Positions 32,454 through 40,649 of a DNA stretch of 41,138 nucleotides are shown here, piece after piece. Both the position numbers and the translations under genes were made by a program. Position 1 is the first letter of the stretch. Every line of letters starts with the position of its first letter. The notes beneath the pieces were generated by a model. That model made no database searches. It was not told where the DNA came from and saw only the letters and a program-made list of their open reading frames with translations. Source of the DNA: Candidatus Bathyarchaeota archaeon (GTDB lineage Archaea > Thermoproteota > Bathyarchaeia > Bathyarchaeales > Bathycorpusculaceae); the NCBI GenBank assembly GCA_003589585.1, contig QYYE01000001.1:1-41138 (forward strand), read 5' to 3'.

Positions 32454-33324
32454 GATTGCATGTTTTGTGGAGAAATACAATTTCTCTGACCCTAGAGAAG
32501 AAGCTGCACTTTACAACTTTAAAAATGCTGCTGAAAAGGCAGGACACCAATTCAACTTCCTATTCAGAGAAAACATCGCAGAGATTCCCAAGTATAATGC
32601 TGTTTTCATCAGGGCAACCACCGACCCCCTGTTCACCGCATACATTGTATCAAAGACGGCTTGGGAGCTGGGCTTAAAAGTGGTTGACGACCCCGAGTCC
32701 ATCAAGATATGCGCCAACAAAATCCACCAATATGCCTTGTTTGAAAAATACAATGTTCCACGCATCCCCACCGTTTTCCTAAGCAAAGACGATTTGCACC
32801 ATAAACAAATAAAAGAAATCTTTGACACTCTCGGAAAACCTGCTGTGATTAAAGCTCCCTACACTAGCTTTTCTAGGTACGTGGAGAAAGCAGCCTGCGA
32901 AACCAGTTTTAGAGATGTCACTAAGAGATTCTTTAAGAAATCCGATGTTTTGGCAATTCAAAAGTTCACTCCGACAGCGTTTGACTGGAGAGTCGGCGTA
33001 CTAAACAACGACACACTATACGTGTGCAAGTACATGATTCCAAAGGGCAAATGGAAGCATGGCGCCAAACTACGCGGCAAACCCACTGTGGTTTGGGGTA
33101 GAACCGTAGCCGTTGGTAAGCAAAAAGTTCCAGAGAGGCTCAAAGAAGTGGCGTTAAAGGCGTGCAGCGTTATCGGAAAAGGGCTCTATGGCGTGGACCT
33201 AAAGGAAGTTGACGGCGACTTTGTGGTGGTGGAAGTTAACGATAACCCAAGCATCTACGCTGGCTACGAGGACTCCAAGGACAAAGACATCTACCAGCGC
33301 ATCATCAACTACCTGTCAGACTAA
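32446..33324 (+). CDS. RimK-like ATP-grasp ligase
   Basis: 292-residue ATP-grasp enzyme of the RimK type, forming amide bonds between a carboxylate and an amine. CANKIHQYALFEKYNVPRIP leads into the ATP-grasp core, PAVIKAPYTSFSR provides the ATP-binding lysine, and YGVDLKEVDGDFVVVEVNDNPSIYAGYE holds the metal ligands (E and N). The start is GTG at 32446, inside the end of the RLAN gene. Together with RLAN and GCS2 it makes a candidate pathway for a small peptide or a C-terminal amino-acid modification. It could also be a lysine/glutathione-type ligase; the substrate is not predictable. Confidence 0.82.
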   Translation: MSKIACFVEKYNFSDPREEAALYNFKNAAEKAGHQFNFLFRENIAEIPKYNAVFIRATTDPLFTAYIVSKTAWELGLKVVDDPESIKICANKIHQYALFEKYNVPRIPTVFLSKDDLHHKQIKEIFDTLGKPAVIKAPYTSFSRYVEKAACETSFRDVTKRFFKKSDVLAIQKFTPTAFDWRVGVLNNDTLYVCKYMIPKGKWKHGAKLRGKPTVVWGRTVAVGKQKVPERLKEVALKACSVIGKGLYGVDLKEVDGDFVVVEVNDNPSIYAGYEDSKDKDIYQRIINYLSD

Positions 33325-33388
33325 CCCTGCCACTTTTCGACACCTATTTATGGACAGTTACCCATCAAGGTGTGTACGAGGAGTAAGC

Positions 33389-34354
33389 ATGCACAAAGAA
33401 GAAGCACACAAGGTACCAGTGAAAGACTACGAGTTCACCAAAGACTTGACTGTAGACGAGCTTGTCTTGCAAATGGATGCTGCGTGGGGTTTCACCGCTG
33501 GCAAGCTTGCAACAGGCGTCAGCATCATCGAAGCCATGGTTAAAGCGAAGGGCTGCATAAAGTTCCTCTCATTTCCCGCCGACATAATCGCCACCGGCAC
33601 AAGAGGCGTAATCAAAGAGTTGGTGAAACGCAAACTCGTTGATGTCATCATAACCACCTGCGGAACCCTTGACCATGACGTTGCCCGCTGCTTCCGCGAC
33701 TACTATAAAGGCAGCTTCATAATGAACGACTCCAAACTTCACCAAGAAGGCGTAAACAGGCTTGGAAACGTGCTTGTCCCAAACGACAGCTACGGCATAG
33801 TGCTCGAGCAGAAAATCCAAGCGTTACTCTCAGAGCTCTACAAGGAAGGCAAAAAGGAACTGTCAACCACTGAGCTGTGCCGAGAAATCGGCTTGCGCTG
33901 TTGTAACGAGAGTTCGATTCTTTATTGGGCAGCAAAAAACAACATACCCGTCTTTGTGCCAGGCATAACTGACGGTGCAGTTGGCTACCAACTCTGGTTT
34001 TTCACTCAAGACCACCGGGACTTCAAAATCAACGTGCTCAAAGACGAGGAAGACCTAAACAACATCATCTTTGACGCCAAGAAAAGCGGAGCCCTAATCG
34101 TGGGCGGAGGCATAAGCAAGCATCACACGATTTGGTGGAACCAGTTCAAAGACGGCTTAGACTACGTCGTCTACGTTTCAACGGCGGTTGAGTGGGATGG
34201 CAGCCTCAGCGGTGCACGACCCCGCGAAGCGGTTTCATGGGGAAAAATCAGCGAAAAAGCAAAACGCATAATGATAGAAGGCGACGCAACAGTTGTTCTG
34301 CCGATAATGACCAGTGCGCTAATAACAAGGTTAGGCAAAAAGAAAACCTCCTAA
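33389..34354 (+). CDS. dys: Deoxyhypusine synthase
   Basis: Transfers the aminobutyl group of spermidine to a lysine of aIF5A using NAD. From the ATG at 33389 it has 321 residues; GAGGAG lies six bases upstream, while the longer frame back to 33209 overlaps the ATP-grasp gene and is not conserved. MDAAWGFTAGKLATGV, TTCGTLDHDVAR, NDSYG, GGGISKHHTIWW and the active-site lysine in SGARPREAVSWGKI match classical DHS. A TATA-like CTATTTATG at 33344-33352 is its likely promoter. A divergent paralogue lies 900 bases away. Confidence 0.94.
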   Translation: MHKEEAHKVPVKDYEFTKDLTVDELVLQMDAAWGFTAGKLATGVSIIEAMVKAKGCIKFLSFPADIIATGTRGVIKELVKRKLVDVIITTCGTLDHDVARCFRDYYKGSFIMNDSKLHQEGVNRLGNVLVPNDSYGIVLEQKIQALLSELYKEGKKELSTTELCREIGLRCCNESSILYWAAKNNIPVFVPGITDGAVGYQLWFFTQDHRDFKINVLKDEEDLNNIIFDAKKSGALIVGGGISKHHTIWWNQFKDGLDYVVYVSTAVEWDGSLSGARPREAVSWGKISEKAKRIMIEGDATVVLPIMTSALITRLGKKKTS

Positions 34355-34384
34355 GTGATTGAAAAGCTGTTATGAGTCCTCATA

Positions 34385-34795
34385 TTAGCGCTTTTTTGGA
34401 GCTATTTTCATAAATTCGTTAACTGACACTATTTTGACTTGTTTATAGCTGGCTAATTTGAGTAGGTGCTTGTCGTCGCTAACGATATAATCCGCTTGCC
34501 CAGCTAAGGCAGTATCTAGAACTATATCGTCATCTGGATCTTCCAGCACTATTTTGGAGTTGGAATGTGTTGAAACTACGATTGCTTGGCGTACTAGAAC
34601 AGAAATATACCTGTCAATTTGTGCGGTTGTAACGTTGAATTTGTCTCTTGAGAGAACATCGGCTATTTCAGCCAGCATCTGACTGGACAAAGTTACCGTA
34701 TGCATATCTAGCAACTTGAGTACAAGCTTTCTTGATTTTCCCTTATTAAGAAAGGTGGATACCAACACATTGGTATCAATCACCACTCGAGCCAT
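34385..34795 (-). CDS. PIN-domain ribonuclease, probable toxin
   Basis: 137 residues from MARVVIDTN at 34795; a longer frame overlaps the antitoxin gene. The PIN acidic residues are seen in VVIDTNVLVSTF, the glutamate of EIADVLSRDKF, and DPDDDIVLDTALAGQADYIVSDDKHLL. This matches the VapC-like/COG1569 group of type II toxins that cut RNA. It starts one base after the AbrB-like antitoxin stop (TAAGATG), a classical toxin-antitoxin pair. The toxin looks intact. Confidence 0.88.
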   Translation of the reverse strand: MARVVIDTNVLVSTFLNKGKSRKLVLKLLDMHTVTLSSQMLAEIADVLSRDKFNVTTAQIDRYISVLVRQAIVVSTHSNSKIVLEDPDDDIVLDTALAGQADYIVSDDKHLLKLASYKQVKIVSVNEFMKIAPKKR

Positions 34796-34796
34796 C

Positions 34797-35092
34797 TTAG
34801 GCGCCTTTTTTGGCTCGCTTGTCAAGGCGATAATTCTGAATTTCCTTTAGGATTTCTTTTTCTGTTACTCGCTTGCCCTTTGTTTGTTTATCAACTTCCT
34901 TGAAGAGGTCTTGCAGCTCTTCCCTCAGAGGTGGAATGGCAAGTTTTGTTACCACGATTTTATCCCCTTGCTTGTAGACTACGAGTTTGTTTTTGAGGTT
35001 ATTTTTAACTCGTTTCGGAATCGTTGCGGAATAACTATTTGGCCCTTTGTTCCCACGATTGCAATTTCGGCCTCAGATTCGATTTGCCCCAT
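34797..35092 (-). pseudogene. AbrB/SpoVT-like antitoxin with a probable one-base frameshift
   Basis: The ATG at 35092 (GGAG upstream) gives AEIAIVGTKGQIVIPQRFRNELKI, a swapped-hairpin AbrB DNA-binding domain, then ends early at TAG. The other frame continues the family exactly: NLKNKLVVYKQGDKIVVTKL, then a helical toxin-binding tail ending KRAKKGA just before the PIN start. A single missing base near 35000-35010, in an A-rich run (TTAAAAATAACC), would join them. It is either a real frameshift or an assembly error. Confidence 0.75.
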
Positions 35093-35253
35093 TTCAACTC
35101 CTAAGTATAACTTTCATACATGCATAAATTTTCCTCTGAAAGGCCAAAAATACGCGTGCACCTAACCTTAGGCAATGAAAAGTCGAACAAAGTATTAAGT
35201 GTAACCGATAATATACATTTGAATATGCTGAATAAAAAAGTAAAATTGGCGGG

Positions 35254-36324
35254 TTACTCTACGCCCTTGAATAGCCAACTCATGTCTGGCCCTTTCCGCT
35301 TCTCCGGCACCCGCTCGCACAATGCATGAGCTATCAGCGGCAGCGCAATTGTGGCGTCGCAGTAACATACCGCACGTTTTCCTGTTTCACTGTTGATTTT
35401 GCCCCAGCTAATCGCCTCCTCCAGCGTGCAGCCAGACAATCCACCCCATTGCGGTGAGTCGGTGGTGATTTGTATGGCGTACTTGTGTGGGTAGTAGTAT
35501 TCTTGCAGGCTCTTGCGCAGTCCGCCGCTTCTGCCTTCTACGCCTTGGTCGTTGGTCATGGGTGAGACGGATATGGCGATGAGTTGTGTTAGGTCTTTGG
35601 GCACTCCGCCGCCGATGTAAACGACGCCGATGTCTTTTGTTTTTGTGCCTATGGTTACGAATTGGTCAAATTCTTTGACTGAGTCGAGCATGACGTTGTG
35701 GCCTTGGTTTTTTGCCAAAAGGAAGGTTTCGCCGTATGCGCTGTCAACCATGGCTGGGCTGAAAATGGGCACGCCGTTAGCTGCGGCGACTGCGGTGATT
35801 GCTGGGATGTCCTTTTTGCCAAGATACTTGCCTAGCAGATACAGGAACTCTGCGGATGAATAGTTGTAGTCGGTTTTGAGAGTCATGACAAAGTCGGTGA
35901 CTAGCTCTTCCATTTTGCGATAATCAGTTTCCTTGCCGAAAACGTCATAGTAACGGTTCACGTCCGCTTCCAAAAGCGCCTTGTCATCCACCATGTGGCT
36001 TCCCTGCCAGTAACCCAAGCCCATGGCATCAACAATATCCTCAGAGACGTTTGCACCCGTGGAAACCAACACGTCGATGAAGCGGTTTTCCATAAGCCAG
36101 TTAATAATGGTCCATTGTCCGGCGGTGCTCATGGAGCCTGCAAAGCCTAGAGCTATGGTTAGGTCTTTTTCTTTGAGCATGTTTTCCCAAACATCAACGG
36201 CTTCCCCAAGTTTGCGGCCTTGGTAAGCGGTTCTGCTCATTTCGGCTAAAAGCTGTGAGATTGGTTTTTGTTTTGCGACTTTGATTGGTTCAAGTTTCCT
36301 TTGGAAATATGAGTCATTACCCAA
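35254..36324 (-). CDS. Deoxyhypusine synthase-like paralogue
   Basis: 356-residue member of the deoxyhypusine synthase superfamily, clearly different from the neighbouring classical copy. LTIALGFAGSMSTAGQW, VSTGANVSEDIVDAMG, NGVPIFSPAMVDSAYGE, YIGGGVPKDL and TTDSPQWGGLSGCTLEEAISWGKI are visible; the reactive lysine in WGKI is kept. Active-site segments such as ITTCGTLDHD are replaced by VSTGANVSED. Such homologues may make other polyamines (homospermidine synthase arose this way in plants), so hypusine formation is not assured. The start is TTG with GAGGTG eight bases upstream. Confidence 0.85.
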   Translation of the reverse strand: MGNDSYFQRKLEPIKVAKQKPISQLLAEMSRTAYQGRKLGEAVDVWENMLKEKDLTIALGFAGSMSTAGQWTIINWLMENRFIDVLVSTGANVSEDIVDAMGLGYWQGSHMVDDKALLEADVNRYYDVFGKETDYRKMEELVTDFVMTLKTDYNYSSAEFLYLLGKYLGKKDIPAITAVAAANGVPIFSPAMVDSAYGETFLLAKNQGHNVMLDSVKEFDQFVTIGTKTKDIGVVYIGGGVPKDLTQLIAISVSPMTNDQGVEGRSGGLRKSLQEYYYPHKYAIQITTDSPQWGGLSGCTLEEAISWGKINSETGKRAVCYCDATIALPLIAHALCERVPEKRKGPDMSWLFKGVE

Positions 36325-36597
36325 TATTGTGCACCTCGTTGTATGTTAATAGGCTGGTATTTGAAATTTGTTATGGCAGCAACAAGCAATCAAGTAACAT
36401 ACCAACCTAAGCCATCCGAATAGTTATTACAGGATTAATGGGGCTATTCAACCAGCGTCAAGTATACAGGCAACCTTTCATATTTGCAGCCTATTAGAAA
36501 CTCCTTGCAGAAGCCTAAGAGGGGAGGTTAGTATTGACGGTTTCTGCGCTCGTTAACATGTTAAAAATCAGTGCTTAATATAGGAGGATGAGGGTCT
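36325..36597. other. Intergenic region between the DHS-like gene and argS
   Basis: No tRNA, repeat, terminator hairpin or convincing gene is seen in these 273 bases. Only very short ORFs (about 19-26 codons, without ribosome binding sites) occur. Its left part should hold the promoter of the DHS-like gene. Confidence 0.5.
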
Positions 36598-36708
36598 ATG
36601 GCAGAGCAAAAAAGGCTGAAAAGCGCCAGAAAACAACAGAAAAGACCTAAATTCCATTTCCAACAGGTCAGCGCTCTACATTTTTTCTGGCGCAACAATC
36701 CCTATTAG
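36598..36708 (+). CDS. Possible 36-residue basic protein, overlapping the argS 3' end
   Basis: The ATG at 36598 follows a strong AGGAGG (36582-36587) at 10 bases. The product begins MAEQKRLKSARKQQKRPKF and ends FWRNNPY; it is very basic. The KRPKF stretch faintly recalls the start of ribosomal L32e, but nothing more aligns. The last 33 bases are antisense to the end of argS. A second ATG inside the AGGAGGATG sequence opens a 20-codon frame. A remnant or a chance ORF is possible. Confidence 0.25.
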   Translation: MAEQKRLKSARKQQKRPKFHFQQVSALHFFWRNNPY

Positions 36709-38625
36709 GTTTAGGGCGTTGTGCATGACAATTTGTATGGCTTGCGTCAAAACTAAACGTGCATCGCTAAGCTCCTGAGAGTCAGCCTTAATCACTGGCA
36801 GCGCATTGTAGAAAGTGTTAAACTTATCCGCTAGTGCATTCGCGTAATCGGCGATGTTGTTGGGTTTTAGGTATTCTGTTGCTTCAATGAACATGTCGGG
36901 GAAGCCTGCAAGGTTCAAAATCAACTCTCGCTCAAGCCTTTCAGCAAGCAAGTCGTATGCTGGTTTTTCGGGTTCACGTGCTGCTTTGCGTAATATGCTG
37001 CAGGCTCTGGCATGAGTATACTGAACATAAGGCGCACTGTTAGTCTCAAAGTTGAGCACTCGCTCCCAAGTGAACACGACAGGCTTGGAAGAATCCACAT
37101 CCACAAGCGCATACCGCACAGCCCCAATGCCGACAAAGTTGGCGATGCTGCGTTTCTCCTCCTCGGATAGCTGTGGTGAACGCTTCGAAACCTCTTCGTA
37201 AGCTCGCAAAACTGCTTCGTCCAAAACCTCATCAAACGTGATGTAGTGCCCACGTCTGCTGCTCATCTTGTAACCTGGCAAAGTTACCAAGTTGTAGGCA
37301 AAATGTACAAAATTATCCGCAAACTCACCGTAACCCAACGCGTACAGTGCCAGCTTCAACTGCAACTGCGCCAAGGATTGCTCCATGCCAATCACGTTTA
37401 TGACCTTCTGCGCCTGACCAAACTTCCAAAGCGTGTAAGCTACATCACGAGTAGTATACAAAGTGGTGCCGTCAGCACGCATAAGCGTCAGTGTCGGAAT
37501 CTCATGCGTCTCACTCAAACCCAACTTAGACTTTAACTTGAAGATTTGCGCTACCTTCTCAGCGTCAAACTCCAAAACGCCTTTCTCAGTGAAAACAAAC
37601 GGGGAAGTCTTCAGCTTCTGCATGACCTCGCTGACCTGCGTGCTCCAAACAAAATCGCTCTCCCAATCCCACGAATCATAAGAAACCTCCACACGTGCCA
37701 TGGTTTCCTTAAAACCCTCAAGGCACAAATCGCTAACCTCACGTATGAGCTGTTTAGCGTTAGGTTCACCATCCTCATAAGCACGGTTCAAACGGTTAAT
37801 CTCTTCCTCAGGATTCTCGTCTTCGCCGATTTTAGCCATCAACACCTCAAAAAGCACAGGAAACTTTTCCTTTAGCTCAGCGGCAATAGACATCCACTCA
37901 TCAATCTCCTTATTTGTCTTAACCAACTCCTCAGCTGAACGTACAGCCACAGCCACCTCACGAGCCCTCTTTAACCGGTTAATCTCCACAAGACAACTCG
38001 TAACCGTATAGATTTTACCCACAAAATGGTCTGCTTTCTCAGTGGGCTTTGGTCTGCCAAGCTTCTGGTAACCGTAAGCAACAACTGACGATTGCCTACC
38101 AACATCATCAACATAGTAATGTCTGGAAACCTGGTGCCCCCTGTACTCCAAAATCCTTGCGAGCGCATCTCCCAGCATAGGATTTCTGGCTTGCCCAATA
38201 TGGATGGGGTGCAATGGGTTCACGCTGGTGTGCTCAACAATGATTTTCTGGGGGTTAGCGGTTTTGACAAAGCCATAATCATATTTTAGCTTCTTAATGG
38301 ACTCCAAAGTTAGTGCCGAGAACTTGGTGAAATCCACATGGAAATTGATGTAGCCTGCACCAGCAAAAACAACCTTCTCAATCAGGTTAAAGCTTGACTT
38401 GTCGATGGCTTTAACAAGATGCTCGGCTACCACGATGGGTTTTTGGTTAAGCTTCTTTGCCAAATCAAAACAAATCGAAGATGCAAGCTGCCCAAACTCA
38501 ATGTTAGGCGTTTTGTTTAGCGTTATGGTTGGCGCTTTGATTTCGGGCAAAGTTTTCTTTATGGCTTTAGCTAAGGCTTCTTCGCACTCTCGACGAAACT
38601 GCCCAAAGGGATTTTCGGAAACCAT
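36676..38625 (-). CDS. argS: Arginyl-tRNA synthetase
   Basis: Charges tRNA-Arg. 649-residue class I synthetase: an N-terminal tRNA-D-loop-binding domain (about 1-110), the catalytic HIGQARNPMLGD (HIGH equivalent) near residue 140, then VEVSYDSWDWESDFVW, LMRADGTTLYTTRDVAYTLWK, GMEQSLAQLQ and KMSSRRGHYITFDE (KMSKS equivalent). The C-terminal anticodon-binding helices include YVQYTHARACSILRKA. No truncation. Monocistronic; divergent from the HDAC-family gene. Confidence 0.97.
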   Translation of the reverse strand: MVSENPFGQFRRECEEALAKAIKKTLPEIKAPTITLNKTPNIEFGQLASSICFDLAKKLNQKPIVVAEHLVKAIDKSSFNLIEKVVFAGAGYINFHVDFTKFSALTLESIKKLKYDYGFVKTANPQKIIVEHTSVNPLHPIHIGQARNPMLGDALARILEYRGHQVSRHYYVDDVGRQSSVVAYGYQKLGRPKPTEKADHFVGKIYTVTSCLVEINRLKRAREVAVAVRSAEELVKTNKEIDEWMSIAAELKEKFPVLFEVLMAKIGEDENPEEEINRLNRAYEDGEPNAKQLIREVSDLCLEGFKETMARVEVSYDSWDWESDFVWSTQVSEVMQKLKTSPFVFTEKGVLEFDAEKVAQIFKLKSKLGLSETHEIPTLTLMRADGTTLYTTRDVAYTLWKFGQAQKVINVIGMEQSLAQLQLKLALYALGYGEFADNFVHFAYNLVTLPGYKMSSRRGHYITFDEVLDEAVLRAYEEVSKRSPQLSEEEKRSIANFVGIGAVRYALVDVDSSKPVVFTWERVLNFETNSAPYVQYTHARACSILRKAAREPEKPAYDLLAERLERELILNLAGFPDMFIEATEYLKPNNIADYANALADKFNTFYNALPVIKADSQELSDARLVLTQAIQIVMHNALNLIGIVAPEKM

Positions 38626-38721
38626 GCGTTTTGTTCTCCAGTTTTAAAGCGTTAGATTTAAGTGGAAAGTTATATTTTAATGTGAAAAAGCATCTCTTAA
38701 CTGTAATGGATGCAAAAACCA

Positions 38722-39570
38722 ATGAAGACAAAAGTTGCTTTCTCAGAGAAATGCTTGGGGTACGGCACATGGCATATCGAAGGACCACAAAGAGTCAAAG
38801 TAGCTTATGAAATCTTGAAAGCCAAAGGCTACCAGTTTGTAGAGCCAACGCCTGCCAGCGAAGACGACCTGTTAAAAGTGCATGACGCAGAGTACTTGTG
38901 GAATGTCAAAAAAGGCTTAGTGGAAGACCCCGATACGCCTGCATACGATAATATCTACGAGTTCGCCAGGCTTTCGGTTGGAGGGGCAGTTTTGGCCTCA
39001 CAAATCGGGGGTTTTTCGCTTATGCGTCCACCAGGACACCATGCTGGAATAAGGGGTGCTGCGTTGGGTAATTACACGCGCGGGTTTTGTTACATGAATA
39101 ATGTGGCAATTGCTATCCGAGTGCTAGGAAAGCGTGCGTTGATTTTGGATGTTGATGGGCATCATGGGAATGGAACGCAGGAGATTTTTCAGGGAGACGA
39201 GAGCGTGATTTATGTTTCGCTGCACCAGTCGCCAAATTATCCCGGAACAGGCTTCCGCTCAGAAGGCAACTGCATCAATTTTGCCCTGCCAAGAGATTTT
39301 GGTGGAAAACGGTACTTGGAAACACTAGACAAAGCGTTGGGCATGGTTGATTTGGGCAAAGTGGAGGTTGTTGCTGTTTCCGCTGGGTTTGACACGCATC
39401 TTGGTGATTTGGCGTCTTTGGGCTTGGTTGAAAAGGATTACTTTGAGATCGGCAAAAAGGTTGCCTTGCTTGGGAAGCCAGCGTTTTTTGTTTTGGAAGG
39501 CGGTTACGCTGGCGAAAATGTAGGGTTAGATGTGGATAGTTTGCTTCGCGGCTATGAAGAAAATTTGTAA
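38722..39570 (+). CDS. Histone deacetylase/acetylpolyamine amidohydrolase family protein
   Basis: Zinc-dependent deacetylase of the arginase/HDAC fold. RPPGHHA carries the paired histidines, ILDVDGHHGNGTQEIF the metal-binding Asp and His, AGFDTHLGD another metal Asp, and LEGGYA the C-terminal loop. The 282-residue product starts at the ATG at 38722; another ATG four codons earlier is possible. Substrate may be acetylated protein (for example Alba), acetylpolyamines or acetate-generating small molecules. Presence of two DHS-type genes nearby makes a polyamine role worth testing. Confidence 0.88.
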   Translation: MKTKVAFSEKCLGYGTWHIEGPQRVKVAYEILKAKGYQFVEPTPASEDDLLKVHDAEYLWNVKKGLVEDPDTPAYDNIYEFARLSVGGAVLASQIGGFSLMRPPGHHAGIRGAALGNYTRGFCYMNNVAIAIRVLGKRALILDVDGHHGNGTQEIFQGDESVIYVSLHQSPNYPGTGFRSEGNCINFALPRDFGGKRYLETLDKALGMVDLGKVEVVAVSAGFDTHLGDLASLGLVEKDYFEIGKKVALLGKPAFFVLEGGYAGENVGLDVDSLLRGYEENL

Positions 39571-39582
39571 TTGAAAAGGAGG

Positions 39583-40200
39583 CTATTTTTGTTTTTTAGC
39601 CATTGCCTTCTTGTTTAGGGCTTCAAGCTTTTCAGTGACTTTTTCAGACCGTTTCTCAGCATCAGCCAGTAGCGGTTTCCAGTCTTTGTTTTTGACAATT
39701 GTTGTTAACTTCTCGGTTTGTGCCGGCAGGTTTTCGAGTGCATTGCTGAAGCGTTTGTCTGCTGCCTCGTCAGACTCAACCATTTCAAGGGCTTCTTCTG
39801 GGCAAAATTCAACGCATTTTGGTTCACCTTGGCACAGGTCGCATGAAATGGCTTTTCCCGTGTCGGTGTGAATGGTTATTCCGCCGTGTTCACAGGCTTG
39901 CACGCACCAGTCGCAGCCTTTGCATTTCTTATCGTCGATTAAAAGTAAACCTGTGCTTTCTGATTGGCTCAGGGCTTTTTCTGGGCAGGCTTTTACGCAT
40001 TTGGCATCTTCGCATGCTCGGCATGAGAGGGCAAAATTGAAGAGAGGTGTCATGCGGACTACTCGGATTCTGGAGCGGAGTGGGTTCCAGACGGCTTCGC
40101 CTTTTTCTAGTGTGCAAGAGTACTCGCAGATTCCGCAGCCAGTGCACTTGCTTGGGTCAACAGAGACAAATTTTCTTTGCGTTGTTTTAGCGGATTGCAT
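39583..40200 (-). CDS. Four-cluster [4Fe-4S] ferredoxin-type electron-transfer protein
   Basis: 205 residues. CTGCGICEYSC, CRACEDAKCVKAC, CKGCDWCVQAC and CDLCQGEPKCVEFC give sixteen cysteines for four [4Fe-4S] clusters, as in HycB/CooF/DmsB-like subunits. The first 155 residues form this domain; a charged helical tail follows (about 165-205, ending KKAMAKKQK). Proteins of this type partner with hydrogenases, CODH, formate dehydrogenase or aldehyde ferredoxin oxidoreductases, but none is adjacent. It is convergent with the deacetylase, with 12 bases between. Confidence 0.88.
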   Translation of the reverse strand: MQSAKTTQRKFVSVDPSKCTGCGICEYSCTLEKGEAVWNPLRSRIRVVRMTPLFNFALSCRACEDAKCVKACPEKALSQSESTGLLLIDDKKCKGCDWCVQACEHGGITIHTDTGKAISCDLCQGEPKCVEFCPEEALEMVESDEAADKRFSNALENLPAQTEKLTTIVKNKDWKPLLADAEKRSEKVTEKLEALNKKAMAKKQK

Positions 40201-40375
40201 TTTGTAACCATCCAGTTTTTAGAGGTATGTAATATGACTGTACAGCATTGGCTTTTAACCGTTACTTAAGAAAACAGGTTTTTTGATGGAAAAAATTGTT
40301 TGCAATCATGTGAAAAATTGGCAAACAAGTGATAGTAAAGGAGAAACCTCAATTTAGGCTTAATTTCCCAAAATG

Positions 40376-40463
40376 TGGTGCGGAGGGTGGGATTTGAACC
40401 CACGAACCCCTGCGGGATAGGAGCCTCAGTCCTACGCCTTTGGCCATGCTGGGCGACCTCCGC
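40376..40463 (-). tRNA. tRNA-Leu (anticodon GAG), with encoded CCA
   Basis: The acceptor stem GCGGAGG/CCTCCGC, anticodon stem TAGGA/TCCTA around the loop CTGAGGC (anticodon GAG), T arm GTGGG-TTCAAAT-CCCAC and a long variable arm (CCC-GCA-GGG) define a class II tRNA-Leu reading CUC and CUU. Discriminator A is followed by encoded CCA. No intron. Confidence 0.95.
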
Positions 40464-40492
40464 GCACGTTTGCGGAAATATAGAATCAGGGC

Positions 40493-40504
40493 ACATTTAA
40501 AGGC
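40493..40504 (-). promoter_or_regulatory. TATA box of tRNA-Leu
   Basis: GCCTTTAAATGT on the minus strand lies about 35 bases before the tRNA 5' end, a normal archaeal arrangement. Confidence 0.55.
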
Positions 40505-40649
40505 TTTACTTTGCAGGTTGGCTTTTGTTGGCATTTTGGGGGATTTGTTTATTATGGTGTAGGTTTTCTTTTCTTTAGGGCGGGTGGTAAGGTTTATTAT
40601 CACCTGCTACCCATAGCACCGTTATAGCATTAACAGTCAGGCGATAAAT

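Noticed and set aside
33209-33388. N-terminal 60-codon extension of the deoxyhypusine synthase frame
   Set aside because: It is antiparallel in character to no family, is threonine-rich, and overlaps the conserved end of the ATP-grasp gene in another frame. The ATG at 33389 has a good ribosome binding site.
40376-40463. tRNA-Ser or tRNA-Sec
   Set aside because: The long variable arm is shared by these classes, but the anticodon loop CTGAGGC gives GAG, which is leucine, and the acceptor stem has the normal seven pairs.
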